A stretch of 64,000 bases of DNA, from positions 1 through 64,000 of the forward strand of contig NZ_JABBNC010000049.1 of NCBI RefSeq assembly GCF_012933445.1, given 5' to 3'. This document shows, in pieces, positions 50,731-60,063 of this stretch (the first letter of the stretch is position 1; every line of letters starts with the position of its first letter). The DNA is from Actinoplanes sp. TBRC 11911 (GTDB lineage Bacteria > Actinomycetota > Actinomycetes > Mycobacteriales > Micromonosporaceae). The notes below the pieces were generated by a model, which saw only the letters and a list, made by a program, of their open reading frames with translations, was not told where the DNA came from and did no database searches. The translations under genes were made by a program, and so were the position numbers.

Positions 50731-52194
50731 TCAGTCGACGTGCGGGCGGTGGCCCTTCTCCTGCGACGGCACATGCTGGTTCGTCGTCGGCACCGCGGGT
50801 GCCGGCAGGTGCGCCACCTCGTACTTGGCCAGGTTGAGCTGACCCTGCGTGTCGGGCAGCACCGGCGGCTCGTCGATCCCGTCGTCGAACCGGAACGCCG
50901 ACGTCAGGTCGCCCACCGTGCGGCGGCGCCAGTCGGTGATGTTCGGCTCCTTGACGCCGGTCAGACGCTCCAGGAAGCGCAGCTGCGAGGTGTGGTCGGA
51001 GATCTCCGAGCTCACCCAGCCACCCGCGGTCCACGGCGACACGACGATGCACGGCACCCGGAAGCCCAGCCCGGTCGGCAGGCCACCGCCCACCTCACCG
51101 GTCACCGAGGTCTTGGTGACGAACTCGTCCTTGGTGCCGCGCGGCGGCGTCGGCGGCACGACGTGGTCGAACAGGCCGTCGTTCTCGTCGTAGGACAGGA
51201 TGAAGACCGTGCTGTTCCAGATCTCCGGGTTCGCCGCCAGCGCGTCGAGCTTGCCGGCCACGTACGCCGCGCCGGACGCGGGCGTGTTCGCCGGGTGCTC
51301 GTCCATGTTGGACGGCGGCAGGATCCAGCTCACCGTGGGCAGGTTGCCGGTCATCACGTCGTACTCGAACTGACCGGCCGGACGCGGCTTCATCGCCTTC
51401 TCGTACAGGTCGTCGCCCGGCTTGGCGTCGTTGTACTGCTTGATGTGCTGGATCGCGGCCAGCCCGGTGGTGCCGCCCTCCTCGTGGTAGATCTGCCAGC
51501 TCACGCCGGCCTCGGTGAGGCGCTCCGGGTACGTCTTGAAGCTGTACTGCCCGTTCGGCGCGCTCGTGGTCAGCGACGGACCGCCGGCCACGCCGTTCGG
51601 GTCGATCGTGCCGGCCATCCACATGTGCCGGTTCGGCCCGGTGGGCCCGAGGACCGAGCAGTGGTACGCGTCGAGGATCGTGAACGCGTCCGCCAAGGCG
51701 TACTGGAACGGGATGTCCTCGCGGGTCAGATAGCCCATCACGTACGGCCCGACGTCGTCGCCGTCGGCGAGCCGGTGCGCGGGCAGCCAGTTGTCCATCT
51801 TGCCGTTGTTCCACGAGCTGTGCTGCGGCACCCAGCCGTGGTCGGTGGACGGCAGCGCCTGCGCGTTCGTGGTGCGGGTGTCGAGGTGGAACGGCAGCAG
51901 CTCGCCGGCGCCGGCCGGGTCGGGCTGGTGGAACACGCTCTTGCCGTTCGGCAGCTTGGCGGCGTGCGGGTCACCGAAGCCGCGCACCCCGCTGAGCGTG
52001 CCGAAGTAGTGGTCGAAGCTGCGGTTCTCCTGCATCAGCATGACGACGTGCTTGATGTCGCGCATGCTGCCGCGGCGCTTGGGCGGGTTCGCCAGCGCGG
52101 CCTGGACGTTGCTCGGAAGAATGCTGGCGGCGGCGCCGATCGCGCTGCCGGCCGCGGCCGTGCCGAGGAGGCGACGGCGGGTCAATCCGGACAT
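50731..52194 (-). CDS. Tat-exported phospholipase C / acid phosphatase-type phosphoesterase
   Basis: 487 residues with a Tat leader (LTRRRLLGTAAAGSA) and mature alkaline-phosphatase-fold phosphoesterase domain: VVMLMQENRSFDHYFGTLSGVRGF holds the catalytic Asn/Thr region, with YHCSVLGPTGPNRHMWMAG, SYDENDGLFDHVVPP and SDHTSQLRFLE later. The family includes secreted phospholipases C that release phosphate from phospholipids. ATG 52194 follows an AAAGGA site; the longer frame lacks the leader at its start. Confidence 0.9.
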   Translation of the reverse strand: MSGLTRRRLLGTAAAGSAIGAAASILPSNVQAALANPPKRRGSMRDIKHVVMLMQENRSFDHYFGTLSGVRGFGDPHAAKLPNGKSVFHQPDPAGAGELLPFHLDTRTTNAQALPSTDHGWVPQHSSWNNGKMDNWLPAHRLADGDDVGPYVMGYLTREDIPFQYALADAFTILDAYHCSVLGPTGPNRHMWMAGTIDPNGVAGGPSLTTSAPNGQYSFKTYPERLTEAGVSWQIYHEEGGTTGLAAIQHIKQYNDAKPGDDLYEKAMKPRPAGQFEYDVMTGNLPTVSWILPPSNMDEHPANTPASGAAYVAGKLDALAANPEIWNSTVFILSYDENDGLFDHVVPPTPPRGTKDEFVTKTSVTGEVGGGLPTGLGFRVPCIVVSPWTAGGWVSSEISDHTSQLRFLERLTGVKEPNITDWRRRTVGDLTSAFRFDDGIDEPPVLPDTQGQLNLAKYEVAHLPAPAVPTTNQHVPSQEKGHRPHVD

Positions 52195-52376
52195 CGGAAG
52201 TCCTTTCTTTCCTGGACTTCCGGAACGCTTCGCGCGGCACGCAAACGGGAGCCGCACTCTCCGATGAGGAGCGGGCTAACGCGAAGGAAACAAACGTCTG
52301 ATCTTTAAGTGCGGGTGGTCATCGATGAAACGACCGGCTGCCGCCACTGCTCCAGGGAAATAATTCGATTGATGTC

Positions 52377-53189
52377 TCAGAAGAGAGTCGCCGGGCCGGA
52401 CTGCTCGGGCTCGCCCAGGGCGGGCAGCGACGGCACGAGAGCGCGGACCGCGGCGTGGAAGCGGCGGGCCAGTTCCGGGGCCGCGACGTTGTCCGGGGTG
52501 TGGATGAAGACCGTGGGGGAGCGGCCCTCCCGCAACCATTCCGCCACCTGAGTCACCCACCGCTGCCAGCCCGCAACGGTCCGGGAATCGTCGTCGCGGC
52601 CCAGGTAACGCACGATCGGGTGGTCGGTCAGCGCGGTCATCCGCAACGGCATGCGCGGCTTCTTCGTCCACGCGTCGCGTTCGGCGGCACTGGTCGGCGG
52701 CGACGCGAAGAATTCCGTGGTGTCGAACGGAATCCATTCGGCGCCCGCCGATTCCAGGACCGCCGACAACTCGCGCGGGGCGGTGAAGAAAGCGGCGTCG
52801 CGCACCTCCACGGCGTACCGGAAATCGGTGGGCAGGCCATGCAGGAAGCGCGCGAGGACCGGCAGGTCGGCGGGGCCGAAGCTGCCGGGCAATTGAATCC
52901 AGAGCGTTTCGGTACGGGCGCCGAGCGGCTCGACGGCCCGCAGGAATTCGCGCAGCGCAACGGCGGTGTCCCGCAGCCGGTGCTCATGCGTGATCGTGCG
53001 CGGTAGTTTGAGCACGAACCGGAAATCGTCGCCGGTCTGCGCCGCCCAGTTCGCCACGGTCTCGCGCTTCGGCGTGGCATAGAACGTCGTGTTTCCCTCG
53101 ACCGCGTTGCACCACGTCGCGTACGTCTGCAGGCGATCCCAGGGCCACGCTTTGTGGGTCCACTGGGCGCATCCGACATGAAGGCGCAT
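52377..53189 (-). CDS. DUF72 (YecE-like) family protein
   Basis: 270-residue TIM-barrel-like soluble protein: LHVGCAQWTHKAWPWD at the start, EGNTTFYATP, FRFVLKLPRTITHEHRL, LPTDFRYAVEVRD and FIHTPDNVAAPELA. All are typical DUF72 landmarks. Function unknown across bacteria. It is divergent from the methyltransferase gene. Confidence 0.9.
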   Translation of the reverse strand: MRLHVGCAQWTHKAWPWDRLQTYATWCNAVEGNTTFYATPKRETVANWAAQTGDDFRFVLKLPRTITHEHRLRDTAVALREFLRAVEPLGARTETLWIQLPGSFGPADLPVLARFLHGLPTDFRYAVEVRDAAFFTAPRELSAVLESAGAEWIPFDTTEFFASPPTSAAERDAWTKKPRMPLRMTALTDHPIVRYLGRDDDSRTVAGWQRWVTQVAEWLREGRSPTVFIHTPDNVAAPELARRFHAAVRALVPSLPALGEPEQSGPATLF

Positions 53190-53257
53190 TCCCGGTACGC
53201 TACCGCGCCGCCCGGAAATCGATGGACAGCACCGGTGCGCCCCGCAATCCTGGCGGG

Positions 53258-54001
53258 ATGCTTCAGGAGGAGATCTGGGACGCCGACGCGGCCGCGCGTT
53301 ACGACTCGCCGGGCACCGGGATGTTCGCGCCGGAAGTGCTGGAACCGACCGTCACGACACTGGCGTCGCTGGCCGGGGGCGGACCCGCGCTGGAATTCGC
53401 GATCGGCACCGGGCGGGTCGCCGTCCCGCTTCGCGAAATGGGCGTGCCGGTGACCGGGATCGAGTTGTCCCGCCCGATGGTCGACGTCCTGCGCACCAAG
53501 GCCACCGAATCGCAGATACCGGTCGAGCTCGGTGACATGGCGACCACGCGGGTGGACGGCGAATTCTCCGTCGTCTATCTGGTGTTCAACACGATCTCGA
53601 ACCTGCTGACCCAGGACGAGCAGGTGGAATGCTTCCGCAACGCGGCCCGTCACCTCGTCCCGGGCGGCCGTTTCGTCATCGAGCTGTGGGTGCCCGAGCT
53701 GCGCAAACTCCCGCCCGGCCAGACCGCGACGGTGTTCAGCGCGGAGCCGGGATACATCGGCCTGGACACCTACGACACGCTGCATCAGCAGGTCGTCTCG
53801 CACCACTTCACCTTCGACGACAGCCGGCAGGCCCGGCACACCCGCAGCCCGCACCGCTACATCTGGCCCGCCGAGCTCGACCTGATGGGCCGGCTCGCCG
53901 GTTTCGCGCTGGAGTCGCGGCACGCCGACTGGTCCGGCGCCGAGTTCACCGCGGATTCCCGCTCCCACGTGTCGGTCTACCGCAAGGAAGGTTCCCGATG
54001 A
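53258..54001 (+). CDS. Class I SAM-dependent methyltransferase
   Basis: 247 residues from ATG 53258 (MLQEEIWDADAAARYD). SAM-binding motif I is ALEFAIGTGRVAVPL, then GIELSRPMVDVLR and VYLVFNTISNLLTQDEQVECF, ending in a beta-sheet cap. The target (protein, metabolite or nucleic acid) is not evident. Its stop overlaps the GNAT gene start by 4 bases. Confidence 0.88.
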   Translation: MLQEEIWDADAAARYDSPGTGMFAPEVLEPTVTTLASLAGGGPALEFAIGTGRVAVPLREMGVPVTGIELSRPMVDVLRTKATESQIPVELGDMATTRVDGEFSVVYLVFNTISNLLTQDEQVECFRNAARHLVPGGRFVIELWVPELRKLPPGQTATVFSAEPGYIGLDTYDTLHQQVVSHHFTFDDSRQARHTRSPHRYIWPAELDLMGRLAGFALESRHADWSGAEFTADSRSHVSVYRKEGSR

Positions 54002-54903
54002 TGGTTACCGCCGCGGACATCCCGCTCATGCAGGGGCTCGCCCAGCGCGTCACCGCGATCCGTCCGGATCTGATCAGCGCCGGAGCCTCGTACGGGGAAT
54101 TGGCCTGGATCTTCGGAAAGGGGTTCGCCCGCGACGGCGCGACATGGCGGCGCCGGCTGTGGTTCTCCGGCGGCGACCTGGTGGCGTGGGGCTGGGTCTT
54201 CCTGCCGCGGGCGGCCACCCCGGCCGCGCTGAGCTATCAGATCGATCCCGGCCACCTCGGCCTGGTCGACGAGGTGATCGAGTGGTACGACGGGGTGGCG
54301 GCCGGCCTCGAGCGCACCGCGCTGCCGACGACGGCCGAGGAGTTCGCCCTTTCCCGGTGGGCGGCGCACGGGTACGAGTCCGACCCGCGGGCGCTCGCCG
54401 ACACCGGCGACTGGACCCAGCTCAACCAGCGGGACCTCACCGAGGTGGCGCAACCGCGGCTGCCGCCCGGGTTCCGGTTCCGCACCGCCGACGAGGCCGG
54501 CCCGGAAGCCGCGGTGCAGGCCCACGTGGCCGCCTGGGCCCCGTCGACGTACTCGGCCGACAGCTACGCGGGCGTCCGGCAGACCGCGGCCTATCGCGGC
54601 GACCTGCACGTCCTGGTCGAGGCGCCGGACGGGACGATGGCGTGCTCGGCGATCATGTGGCTGGACGAGGCGAACAAGACCGTCGAGTTCGAGCCGGTCG
54701 GCACCCACCCGGACTACCGCCGGCTCGGCCTGGCCAGCGCGATGATGCTGCACGCGATGCACCTGGCCCGCGCGGCCGGCGCCACGCACGCGACGGTCGT
54801 CTGCCTGGGCGCGCCGGGGCATCCGAGGGCGCGCGGCCTGTACTACAGCCTGGGGTTCCGCGAGCTCTCCCGCGACGCGCCGCTCATCAGGGCCGCGTCG
54901 TGA
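53998..54903 (+). CDS. GNAT-family N-acetyltransferase
   Basis: 301 residues from ATG 53998 (ATG 54001 is equally placed). The C-terminal half is a GNAT domain with acetyl-CoA loop VGTHPDYRRLGLASAMM and YYSLGFRELS; the N-terminal half is a degenerate second domain (YGELAWIFGKGF, RRRLWFSGGDLVAWGWV). Coupled to the methyltransferase by an ATGA overlap, so both probably modify the same or related small molecules. Confidence 0.88.
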   Translation: MMVTAADIPLMQGLAQRVTAIRPDLISAGASYGELAWIFGKGFARDGATWRRRLWFSGGDLVAWGWVFLPRAATPAALSYQIDPGHLGLVDEVIEWYDGVAAGLERTALPTTAEEFALSRWAAHGYESDPRALADTGDWTQLNQRDLTEVAQPRLPPGFRFRTADEAGPEAAVQAHVAAWAPSTYSADSYAGVRQTAAYRGDLHVLVEAPDGTMACSAIMWLDEANKTVEFEPVGTHPDYRRLGLASAMMLHAMHLARAAGATHATVVCLGAPGHPRARGLYYSLGFRELSRDAPLIRAAS

Positions 54904-54981
54904 TTTCATCCCGTTGAGGTGATGTGCCGGGGCGGTCGGCGAAGTGAACTCGGCAAGGTCACTTCCAGGGAGGTCCGACCC

Positions 54982-56382
54982 ATGTCAACCGCAGAGCACG
55001 GAAGTCCGGTACTGAGCGATCTCGATGCCCTGGCCCGCGAGTACGGCAACCGGTTCCTCCTCGAGCCGGCCCCCGACCATCGGCTGCCCGCCCACGGCAT
55101 GCGGGCCGTCGACGCGATGCGCCTGGTCGGTGAGGAGCTCGTGCTCGACGGCATCCCGATGCGGAACCTGGCCACCTTCGTGACCACCTGGATGGAGCCG
55201 GAGGCGCAACGCATCATCGCCGAGAACCTGCACCGCAACTACATCGACCACGCCGAGTATCCGCAGACCGCGGAGATCGAGCAGCGCTGCATCCGGATGC
55301 TCGCCAGCCTCTACCACGCCCCGGGCGAGACGACCGGGACGCGTACCCAGGGCTCGTCCGAGGCGATCATGCTCGGTGCGCTGTCGCTGAAGTGGAAATG
55401 GCGTGCCCGGCGAGAGGCGGCCGGCAAGGACACCACCCGCCCGAACCTGGTGTTCGGCGGCGACGTGCACGTGGTCTGGGAGAAGTTCTGCCGCTACTTC
55501 GACGTCGAGCCACGCATCATCCCGTTGCAGCCCGACAAGTACGTGATCGGCCCCGAGGACGTGGAGCCGCACGTCGACGAGAACACCATCGGCGTCGCCG
55601 CGGTCCTGGGCACCACCTTCACCGGCCACGCCGACGACATCGCCGGGATCAACAGCTTGCTCGTACGCCTGAAGGAGCAACGTGGCCTGGACGTGCCCAT
55701 CCACGTGGACGCGGCCAGCGGCGGGTTCGTCTGGCCGTTCCTGTATCCCGACTCGGAGTGGGACTTCCGCCTCGAGCAGGTGCGGTCGATCAACGTGTCC
55801 GGCCACAAGTTCGGCCTGGTGTACCCCGGGATCGGCTGGCTGGTGTTCCGCGAGCGCGGCGACCTGGCCGAGGACCTGGTGTTCTACGAGAACTATCTGG
55901 GCAAGCGGGACGCCACCTTCACCCTGAACTTCTCCACCGGCGCCTCGATGGTGCTGGCCCAGTACTACAACTTCGTCCGCTTCGGCCACGACGGTTACCG
56001 CTACATCATGGAGACCATGCAGGCCAACGCACGCCAGCTGGCGCAGCGGATCGCGGCGATCGGCGACTTCCAGCTCATCGGCTCGGAGAAGGAGGAGCAG
56101 CTGCCCCTGGTGGCCTTCCAGCTCGTGGGCGACCACAACTTCGACGAGTTCGACGTGGCGTCCCAGCTGGCCGCCGAGCGAGGCTGGATGGTCCCGGCTT
56201 ACACCCTGCCGCCCAACGCCGACCACATCAAGGTCATGCGCGCGCTGGTGAAGCTGACCCTCGGCCACACCCTCGTGGAAACCCTGGCCGACGACATCAC
56301 GGCGGCCTGCAAGGTCCTGAGCGAAAAGGGCGGCCTGCACCCGCACGACCGCAAGCGCGCCAGCACCGGCACCGGCTACTGA
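54982..56382 (+). CDS. gadB: Glutamate decarboxylase
   Basis: PLP enzyme converting glutamate to GABA with proton uptake, often part of acid tolerance. The protein is 466 residues, the same length as E. coli GadB, with the PLP Lys at 276 in NVSGHKFGLVYPG, plus TGTRTQGSSEAIMLG and HVDAASGGFVWPF. The C-terminal tail (HDRKRASTGTGY) is charged like other Gad autoinhibitory tails. ATG 54982 has an AGGGAGG site. No GABA antiporter is next to it. Confidence 0.95.
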   Translation: MSTAEHGSPVLSDLDALAREYGNRFLLEPAPDHRLPAHGMRAVDAMRLVGEELVLDGIPMRNLATFVTTWMEPEAQRIIAENLHRNYIDHAEYPQTAEIEQRCIRMLASLYHAPGETTGTRTQGSSEAIMLGALSLKWKWRARREAAGKDTTRPNLVFGGDVHVVWEKFCRYFDVEPRIIPLQPDKYVIGPEDVEPHVDENTIGVAAVLGTTFTGHADDIAGINSLLVRLKEQRGLDVPIHVDAASGGFVWPFLYPDSEWDFRLEQVRSINVSGHKFGLVYPGIGWLVFRERGDLAEDLVFYENYLGKRDATFTLNFSTGASMVLAQYYNFVRFGHDGYRYIMETMQANARQLAQRIAAIGDFQLIGSEKEEQLPLVAFQLVGDHNFDEFDVASQLAAERGWMVPAYTLPPNADHIKVMRALVKLTLGHTLVETLADDITAACKVLSEKGGLHPHDRKRASTGTGY

Positions 56383-56400
56383 TCAGCGGCGGAATCAGCC

Positions 56401-56973
56401 TCAGCTCACCGGCTCGCCGTCCGGACCCATGACATAGCCGAACTGGGCCATCGAACCCGCACGATCGATCTCGTCCAGGGCGTCGGGGGTGAAGCTCTCC
56501 ATCGGCGGGTCGCCGGCCCTGGCCCGCCAGTTGCGCAGGAACAGCGTCACGTACTCGAGGTTGATCTCGCCCTTCTCGATGTGAAAGCCGCCGTCCCGCT
56601 CGAACGCCAGGATCAGCGGGGAGAACGGATCCGCCAAGTCCTCGCGGAGCTCGACGCCCGGCGTTTCGCGGAGCGCGGACCAATGCAGAACGAACGGCGC
56701 CAGGCGGGTCATCGCGTTCGGCGTGCGCCGCGGAATGCCGTTCACCACGTTGTCCACGACCGCCTGGTCGGCTCGGACACCCGGGTCAACGCACGCTGCG
56801 ATGTCGAAGAACGGAGTCGTCGTGTCGCAGCCGTACGCGTCGGCCCAGCGGGCGGCCCGGCGCAAATACTCGCGCACCAGCGCCGCCTTCGACCATGCCT
56901 TGTCGCCGTGCCGCTGGTAATCGATGGCGGCAAGGCGCTCGGCCATCGCGTCCACGGCTTCCTCGGGTGTCAT
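56401..56973 (-). CDS. Soluble protein of unknown function
   Basis: 190 residues, acidic, without signal or membrane segments. It has a helical first half (EEAVDAMAERLAAIDYQRHGDKAWSKAALVREYLRRA) and a second half with beta-strand patterns (VELREDLADPFSPLILAFERDGGFHIEKGEINLEYV). GC bias and ATG start support a real gene. I cannot assign a family; an immunity-like or regulatory role would be a guess. It converges with gadB. Confidence 0.7.
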   Translation of the reverse strand: MTPEEAVDAMAERLAAIDYQRHGDKAWSKAALVREYLRRAARWADAYGCDTTTPFFDIAACVDPGVRADQAVVDNVVNGIPRRTPNAMTRLAPFVLHWSALRETPGVELREDLADPFSPLILAFERDGGFHIEKGEINLEYVTLFLRNWRARAGDPPMESFTPDALDEIDRAGSMAQFGYVMGPDGEPVS

Positions 56974-57059
56974 CGCCCCAATACTCTCAGCGCGGCGCCC
57001 TCAACCACGCCGAGGCCGGTGTTCCAGGTGGTGGAGTCCGGGGCCGGTGCAAGCAGGGG

Positions 57060-57446
57060 TTAGCGTTCTGGCACGCGGGAAGGCAAGAACAGCTGGGTCA
57101 AGTCCGCGTTCGGCAGGAGATACTCGATCACCAGGCCGTCCGGATGGCGGGCGAGGATGTTGCGTCCGATCGGAACGTCGTTCGGGCCGCTGAGAATCTC
57201 AGCTTCCCCCTCGGTCAGGGCGCGCAACGTTTCGTCGAGGTCATCCACCGCACAGAGGGCCCGGACAAGCCATGCGGGTTCCGTACCCGGGGGAATCTGC
57301 ACGAGCAGAAAGTCCCCGACGACGCCTACCTCCCACTCCCGGTATGGAAACCGGACCGCTCTCGTCCCGGTCAGACGCTCGAAAATGGGAAGTGAGTTGT
57401 CGAGGCTGTCGATGACGAAGCGCGCAAACGTTCGCATTATCCGCAT
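57060..57446 (-). CDS. VOC/glyoxalase-fold family protein
   Basis: 128 residues (ATG 57446, or ATG 57437 giving MRTFARFV). It opens with the typical FARFVIDSLDNSLPIFERLTG strand-helix and ends IGRNILARHPDGLVIEYL, the pattern of vicinal-oxygen-chelate proteins. Metal ligands are not fully conserved, so it may bind rather than convert a ligand. It is divergent from the P450 gene. Confidence 0.75.
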   Translation of the reverse strand: MRIMRTFARFVIDSLDNSLPIFERLTGTRAVRFPYREWEVGVVGDFLLVQIPPGTEPAWLVRALCAVDDLDETLRALTEGEAEILSGPNDVPIGRNILARHPDGLVIEYLLPNADLTQLFLPSRVPER

Positions 57447-57525
57447 GATACTGAAACGTCGCTGAAGGCTCGCAATTCAAATTCGGCCTTCGTTGATTCG
57501 AGACCGGCAACCCCAAGCGCTCTGT

Positions 57526-57540
57526 CAAGACATTTTCTGC
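57526..57540 (+). promoter_or_regulatory. 15-bp shared motif, copy 1 (upstream of P450)
   Basis: CAAGACATTTTCTGC, 86-100 bases before the P450 start. Near-identical copies lie at 59836-59850 (14 of 15) and, inverted, at 61579-61593, all in upstream regions of the same cluster. It is followed by ACCGG, resembling the flank of copy 3. Probably the site of the cluster's AraC or MarR regulator. Confidence 0.65.
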
Positions 57541-57626
57541 ACCGGCGCGGCATAATCTGCCGGACATCGCTCGTCGGGTGGTAGATCACAGTGCCATGGA
57601 ATCAGAGCATTGCTAGCGTTTCGCGC

Positions 57627-58832
57627 ATGGGAGATCTCGGCAGTAATGATGCTTTCGTCGCCGTGCCCGACGGGGCGCGACTGGCCGCATTGCGTGAACT
57701 GGCGGCCGCGGGTCCGGTGAACCGCGTCGCGGGGCCTTCTGGACGGCCGACGTGGCTGGTCACCGGATATGAAGAGGCACGAATCGCGCTCACCGAGCCA
57801 CGGCTGGCCCGCGGTGAGATAGGAATGCCTTTTCTGCGGGAGCACCCCGAGCCCGGAATTCTGTACCACTACATGTTGAACATGAATCCGCCGGACCATA
57901 CACGGCTGCGCAAGCTCGTCTCCGGCGCGTTCACTTCCGGCCGGGTGGCGGTGTTGGCTCCGCGAATCGAAGCCATCGCCGACGAGCTGATAAGCAGCGT
58001 CGGTGACGTCTTCGATCGCGGCGAAATCATCGACCTCGTACCCGCTTTCGCCTATCCGTTCCCCTTCCGTGTCATCTGCGTGATCCTCGGCATCGACACG
58101 CGGGACACGGAGGAACTCGCCTCGTGGTTCCGGGTGATGACCGCACCCATGCTCGTCGACTCGGCGACGTATGGCGATGCCGGGAACAAAATGCTGAACT
58201 TCCTCCGGCGCCATCTCGCCGAAAAACGATCAACCCCGGGCGACGATCTCACCTCGGACCTGGTCCGGGCACGAGACGGTGACGACCGCCTGAGTGAGGA
58301 CGAACTCCTGGCGATGTTGTTCCTGCTGTTCACCGCCGGCCACGAGACCAGCGCGGGCCTGATCGCGAACGGGGTGGCCGACCTGGTGCGCCATCCCGAT
58401 CAGCTTTCCCGGTTGAAAGCCGACCCGGCTCTCCTGGAATCAGCCGTGGAGGAGATTCTGCGTTTCGACAGCCCCGGCCAGGCGACAGCTCTGACGCTCG
58501 CCACCGAGTCGTTCGAGCTGGGTGGCCGCACAATCCAGCGAGGCGAGGCGGTTCGTGTCTCCCTGCTTGCGGCGAATCGGGACCCGGACCACTACGCGGA
58601 GCCGGAGCGTCTTGATATCACTCGTCAAAGTGCACATATGGCTTTCGGCTACGGCGTACACCACTGTCTTGGCGCGCCTCTGGCCCGGCTCGAGGGCCGG
58701 ATCGGCTTGAAAGCCATTTTTGACCGCCTCGTCGGGCTGGAACTCGTTGACGAAAGTCTCGACCGGGTGCCGTCCGCATTGTTCAACCGCATCGCTTCGC
58801 TGCGCGTCCGGCGCGAGGTGGCGGTCCGTTGA
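57627..58832 (+). CDS. Cytochrome P450
   Basis: 401-residue soluble heme monooxygenase. I-helix AGHETS (237-242), ExxR in EEILR (Glu276-Arg279) and the heme-Cys loop FGYGVHHCLG with Cys347 are all intact. It needs ferredoxin/reductase partners, none of which is encoded nearby. ATG 57627 (MGDLGSND) is favoured over the frame opening at 57591. With the SDR, GMC oxidoreductase and hydrolase it suggests stepwise oxidation of a hydrophobic substrate. A hairpin terminator follows. Confidence 0.93.
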   Translation: MGDLGSNDAFVAVPDGARLAALRELAAAGPVNRVAGPSGRPTWLVTGYEEARIALTEPRLARGEIGMPFLREHPEPGILYHYMLNMNPPDHTRLRKLVSGAFTSGRVAVLAPRIEAIADELISSVGDVFDRGEIIDLVPAFAYPFPFRVICVILGIDTRDTEELASWFRVMTAPMLVDSATYGDAGNKMLNFLRRHLAEKRSTPGDDLTSDLVRARDGDDRLSEDELLAMLFLLFTAGHETSAGLIANGVADLVRHPDQLSRLKADPALLESAVEEILRFDSPGQATALTLATESFELGGRTIQRGEAVRVSLLAANRDPDHYAEPERLDITRQSAHMAFGYGVHHCLGAPLARLEGRIGLKAIFDRLVGLELVDESLDRVPSALFNRIASLRVRREVAVR

Positions 58833-58860
58833 CGTCAATCATGCTGCCGTAACGCCTACC

Positions 58861-58895
58861 GCGAAGATCCGCCGCCCAGGGCAGCGGATCTTCGC
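58861..58895. terminator. Bidirectional hairpin terminator
   Basis: GCGAAGATCCGC and GCGGATCTTCGC form a perfect 12-bp stem around 11 bases, between the convergent P450 and SDR stops. Confidence 0.85.
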
Positions 58896-58914
58896 TGCTC
58901 GCACCCGCTACGGA

Positions 58915-59766
58915 TCACTCCTTGTTCGGGCTCAAGAGCGACGTGAGTTGCGCTCGTTCCCCGCGGGACACCGAGATGGGGCGCCCGGCTGCCACGCCGC
59001 CGTCGACGACGAGGCTGTGCCCGTTGACAAGAGATGACGCATCGCTGGCGAGCCACGTGACCGCTTCGGCGACGTCGGTGGGCATGATGGGACGCTGAAC
59101 CGGCTGATAGTGGCCCATCATCGCGGGAAACACCGCGGCCAGGCCGCTAGCCGTCCGATCAGCGACGGCAGGGTCGAGTCCGGCGCCTTTGCCAAAGATG
59201 CCGGTGAGCACGACGCCCGCGGTCACGCTGTTGACGCGCACGCCGCTCTCGCCGAGCTCGACCGCGGCGCTGCGCGTCAGCTGCAGGACTCCCGCTTTGG
59301 CTGCCGAATAGTCCGGGCCGGACCAGCCCCCGACAATGCCGCTGGTGCTGACGACGTTGATGATGCTGCCTGAGCCTTGCGCGATCATCTGACGTGCCGC
59401 GTGCTTCAGGCCGTGCAGGACGCCGTAGAAGTGAACATCCATGACCTGCCGGAACTCCTGAAGGTCGATGTCCGCGATGTCGGCCCAATGTCCCGGAACG
59501 CCGGCACTGTTGACCAGAATGTCGAGCTTCCCGTGTTGTTGCACAGCCTCCTCGAGGAGACCTCGTACGTCATCCTCCACACTGGCATCGACGCGCCGGA
59601 ATCTTGCGGCATCGCCGAGCTCGGCCGCCAGACGGTCGCCGACATCCGTCCGGCGCCCGGCCAGCACCACCTGCGCACCTGCCGAGACGAATTGGCGTGC
59701 GACAGCCGCCCCGATGCCGCTCGTCGCGCCGATGACAACGGCCACCTTGTCGTCCAGAATACCCAC
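58915..59766 (-). CDS. Short-chain dehydrogenase/reductase
   Basis: 283-residue NAD(P)-dependent oxidoreductase. Cofactor motif GATSGIG at 13-19, NSAG, catalytic Ser in NVVSTSG, and Tyr/Lys in YSAAK. I start at GTG 59766 (VGILDDKVAVV), which has a GAGGAG site 5 bases upstream; the longer frame lies in promoter DNA. It probably oxidises an alcohol made by the P450. Shares its upstream region, with the 15-bp motif, with the divergent GMC gene. Confidence 0.9.
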   Translation of the reverse strand: MGILDDKVAVVIGATSGIGAAVARQFVSAGAQVVLAGRRTDVGDRLAAELGDAARFRRVDASVEDDVRGLLEEAVQQHGKLDILVNSAGVPGHWADIADIDLQEFRQVMDVHFYGVLHGLKHAARQMIAQGSGSIINVVSTSGIVGGWSGPDYSAAKAGVLQLTRSAAVELGESGVRVNSVTAGVVLTGIFGKGAGLDPAVADRTASGLAAVFPAMMGHYQPVQRPIMPTDVAEAVTWLASDASSLVNGHSLVVDGGVAAGRPISVSRGERAQLTSLLSPNKE

Positions 59767-59835
59767 TTGCACTCCTCGATCAGCGAAATGACGGTTGGCG
59801 AACGCATCCATCAAGGCAGCATCTTTCGGCTTCAA

Positions 59836-59850
59836 CAAGACATTCTCTGC
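59836..59850 (+). promoter_or_regulatory. 15-bp shared motif, copy 2 (between SDR and GMC genes)
   Basis: CAAGACATTCTCTGC, 70-84 bases upstream of the SDR start and about 214 upstream of the GMC start. It differs from copy 1 at one base. It lies in the 297-base divergent gap, which otherwise shows no gene. Confidence 0.65.
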
Positions 59851-60063
59851 GGGATCCAAGACCGATTCCGCGCAATTTTTGCCACGTTTTGAAGCAGGCA
59901 GAAATGAACCCTCTCCCGGCATAAAACGTCTGACGCCCTCGCTCGGATCCGCCTAGCCTCGCAGCGATCCGCGCGTTGTACGAAGTTGACACTGTCGCGG
60001 CACCGAAGTGATGGCGCGCTCGGCCCATCGGGGCCATTCGGTACAAGGAGGGGTTCGCGCTCA

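Noticed and set aside
49756..52308. 850-codon plus-strand frame over the oxidoreductase and phospholipase genes
   Set aside because: It is out of frame with the first gene and antisense to the second; an artefact of very high GC content.
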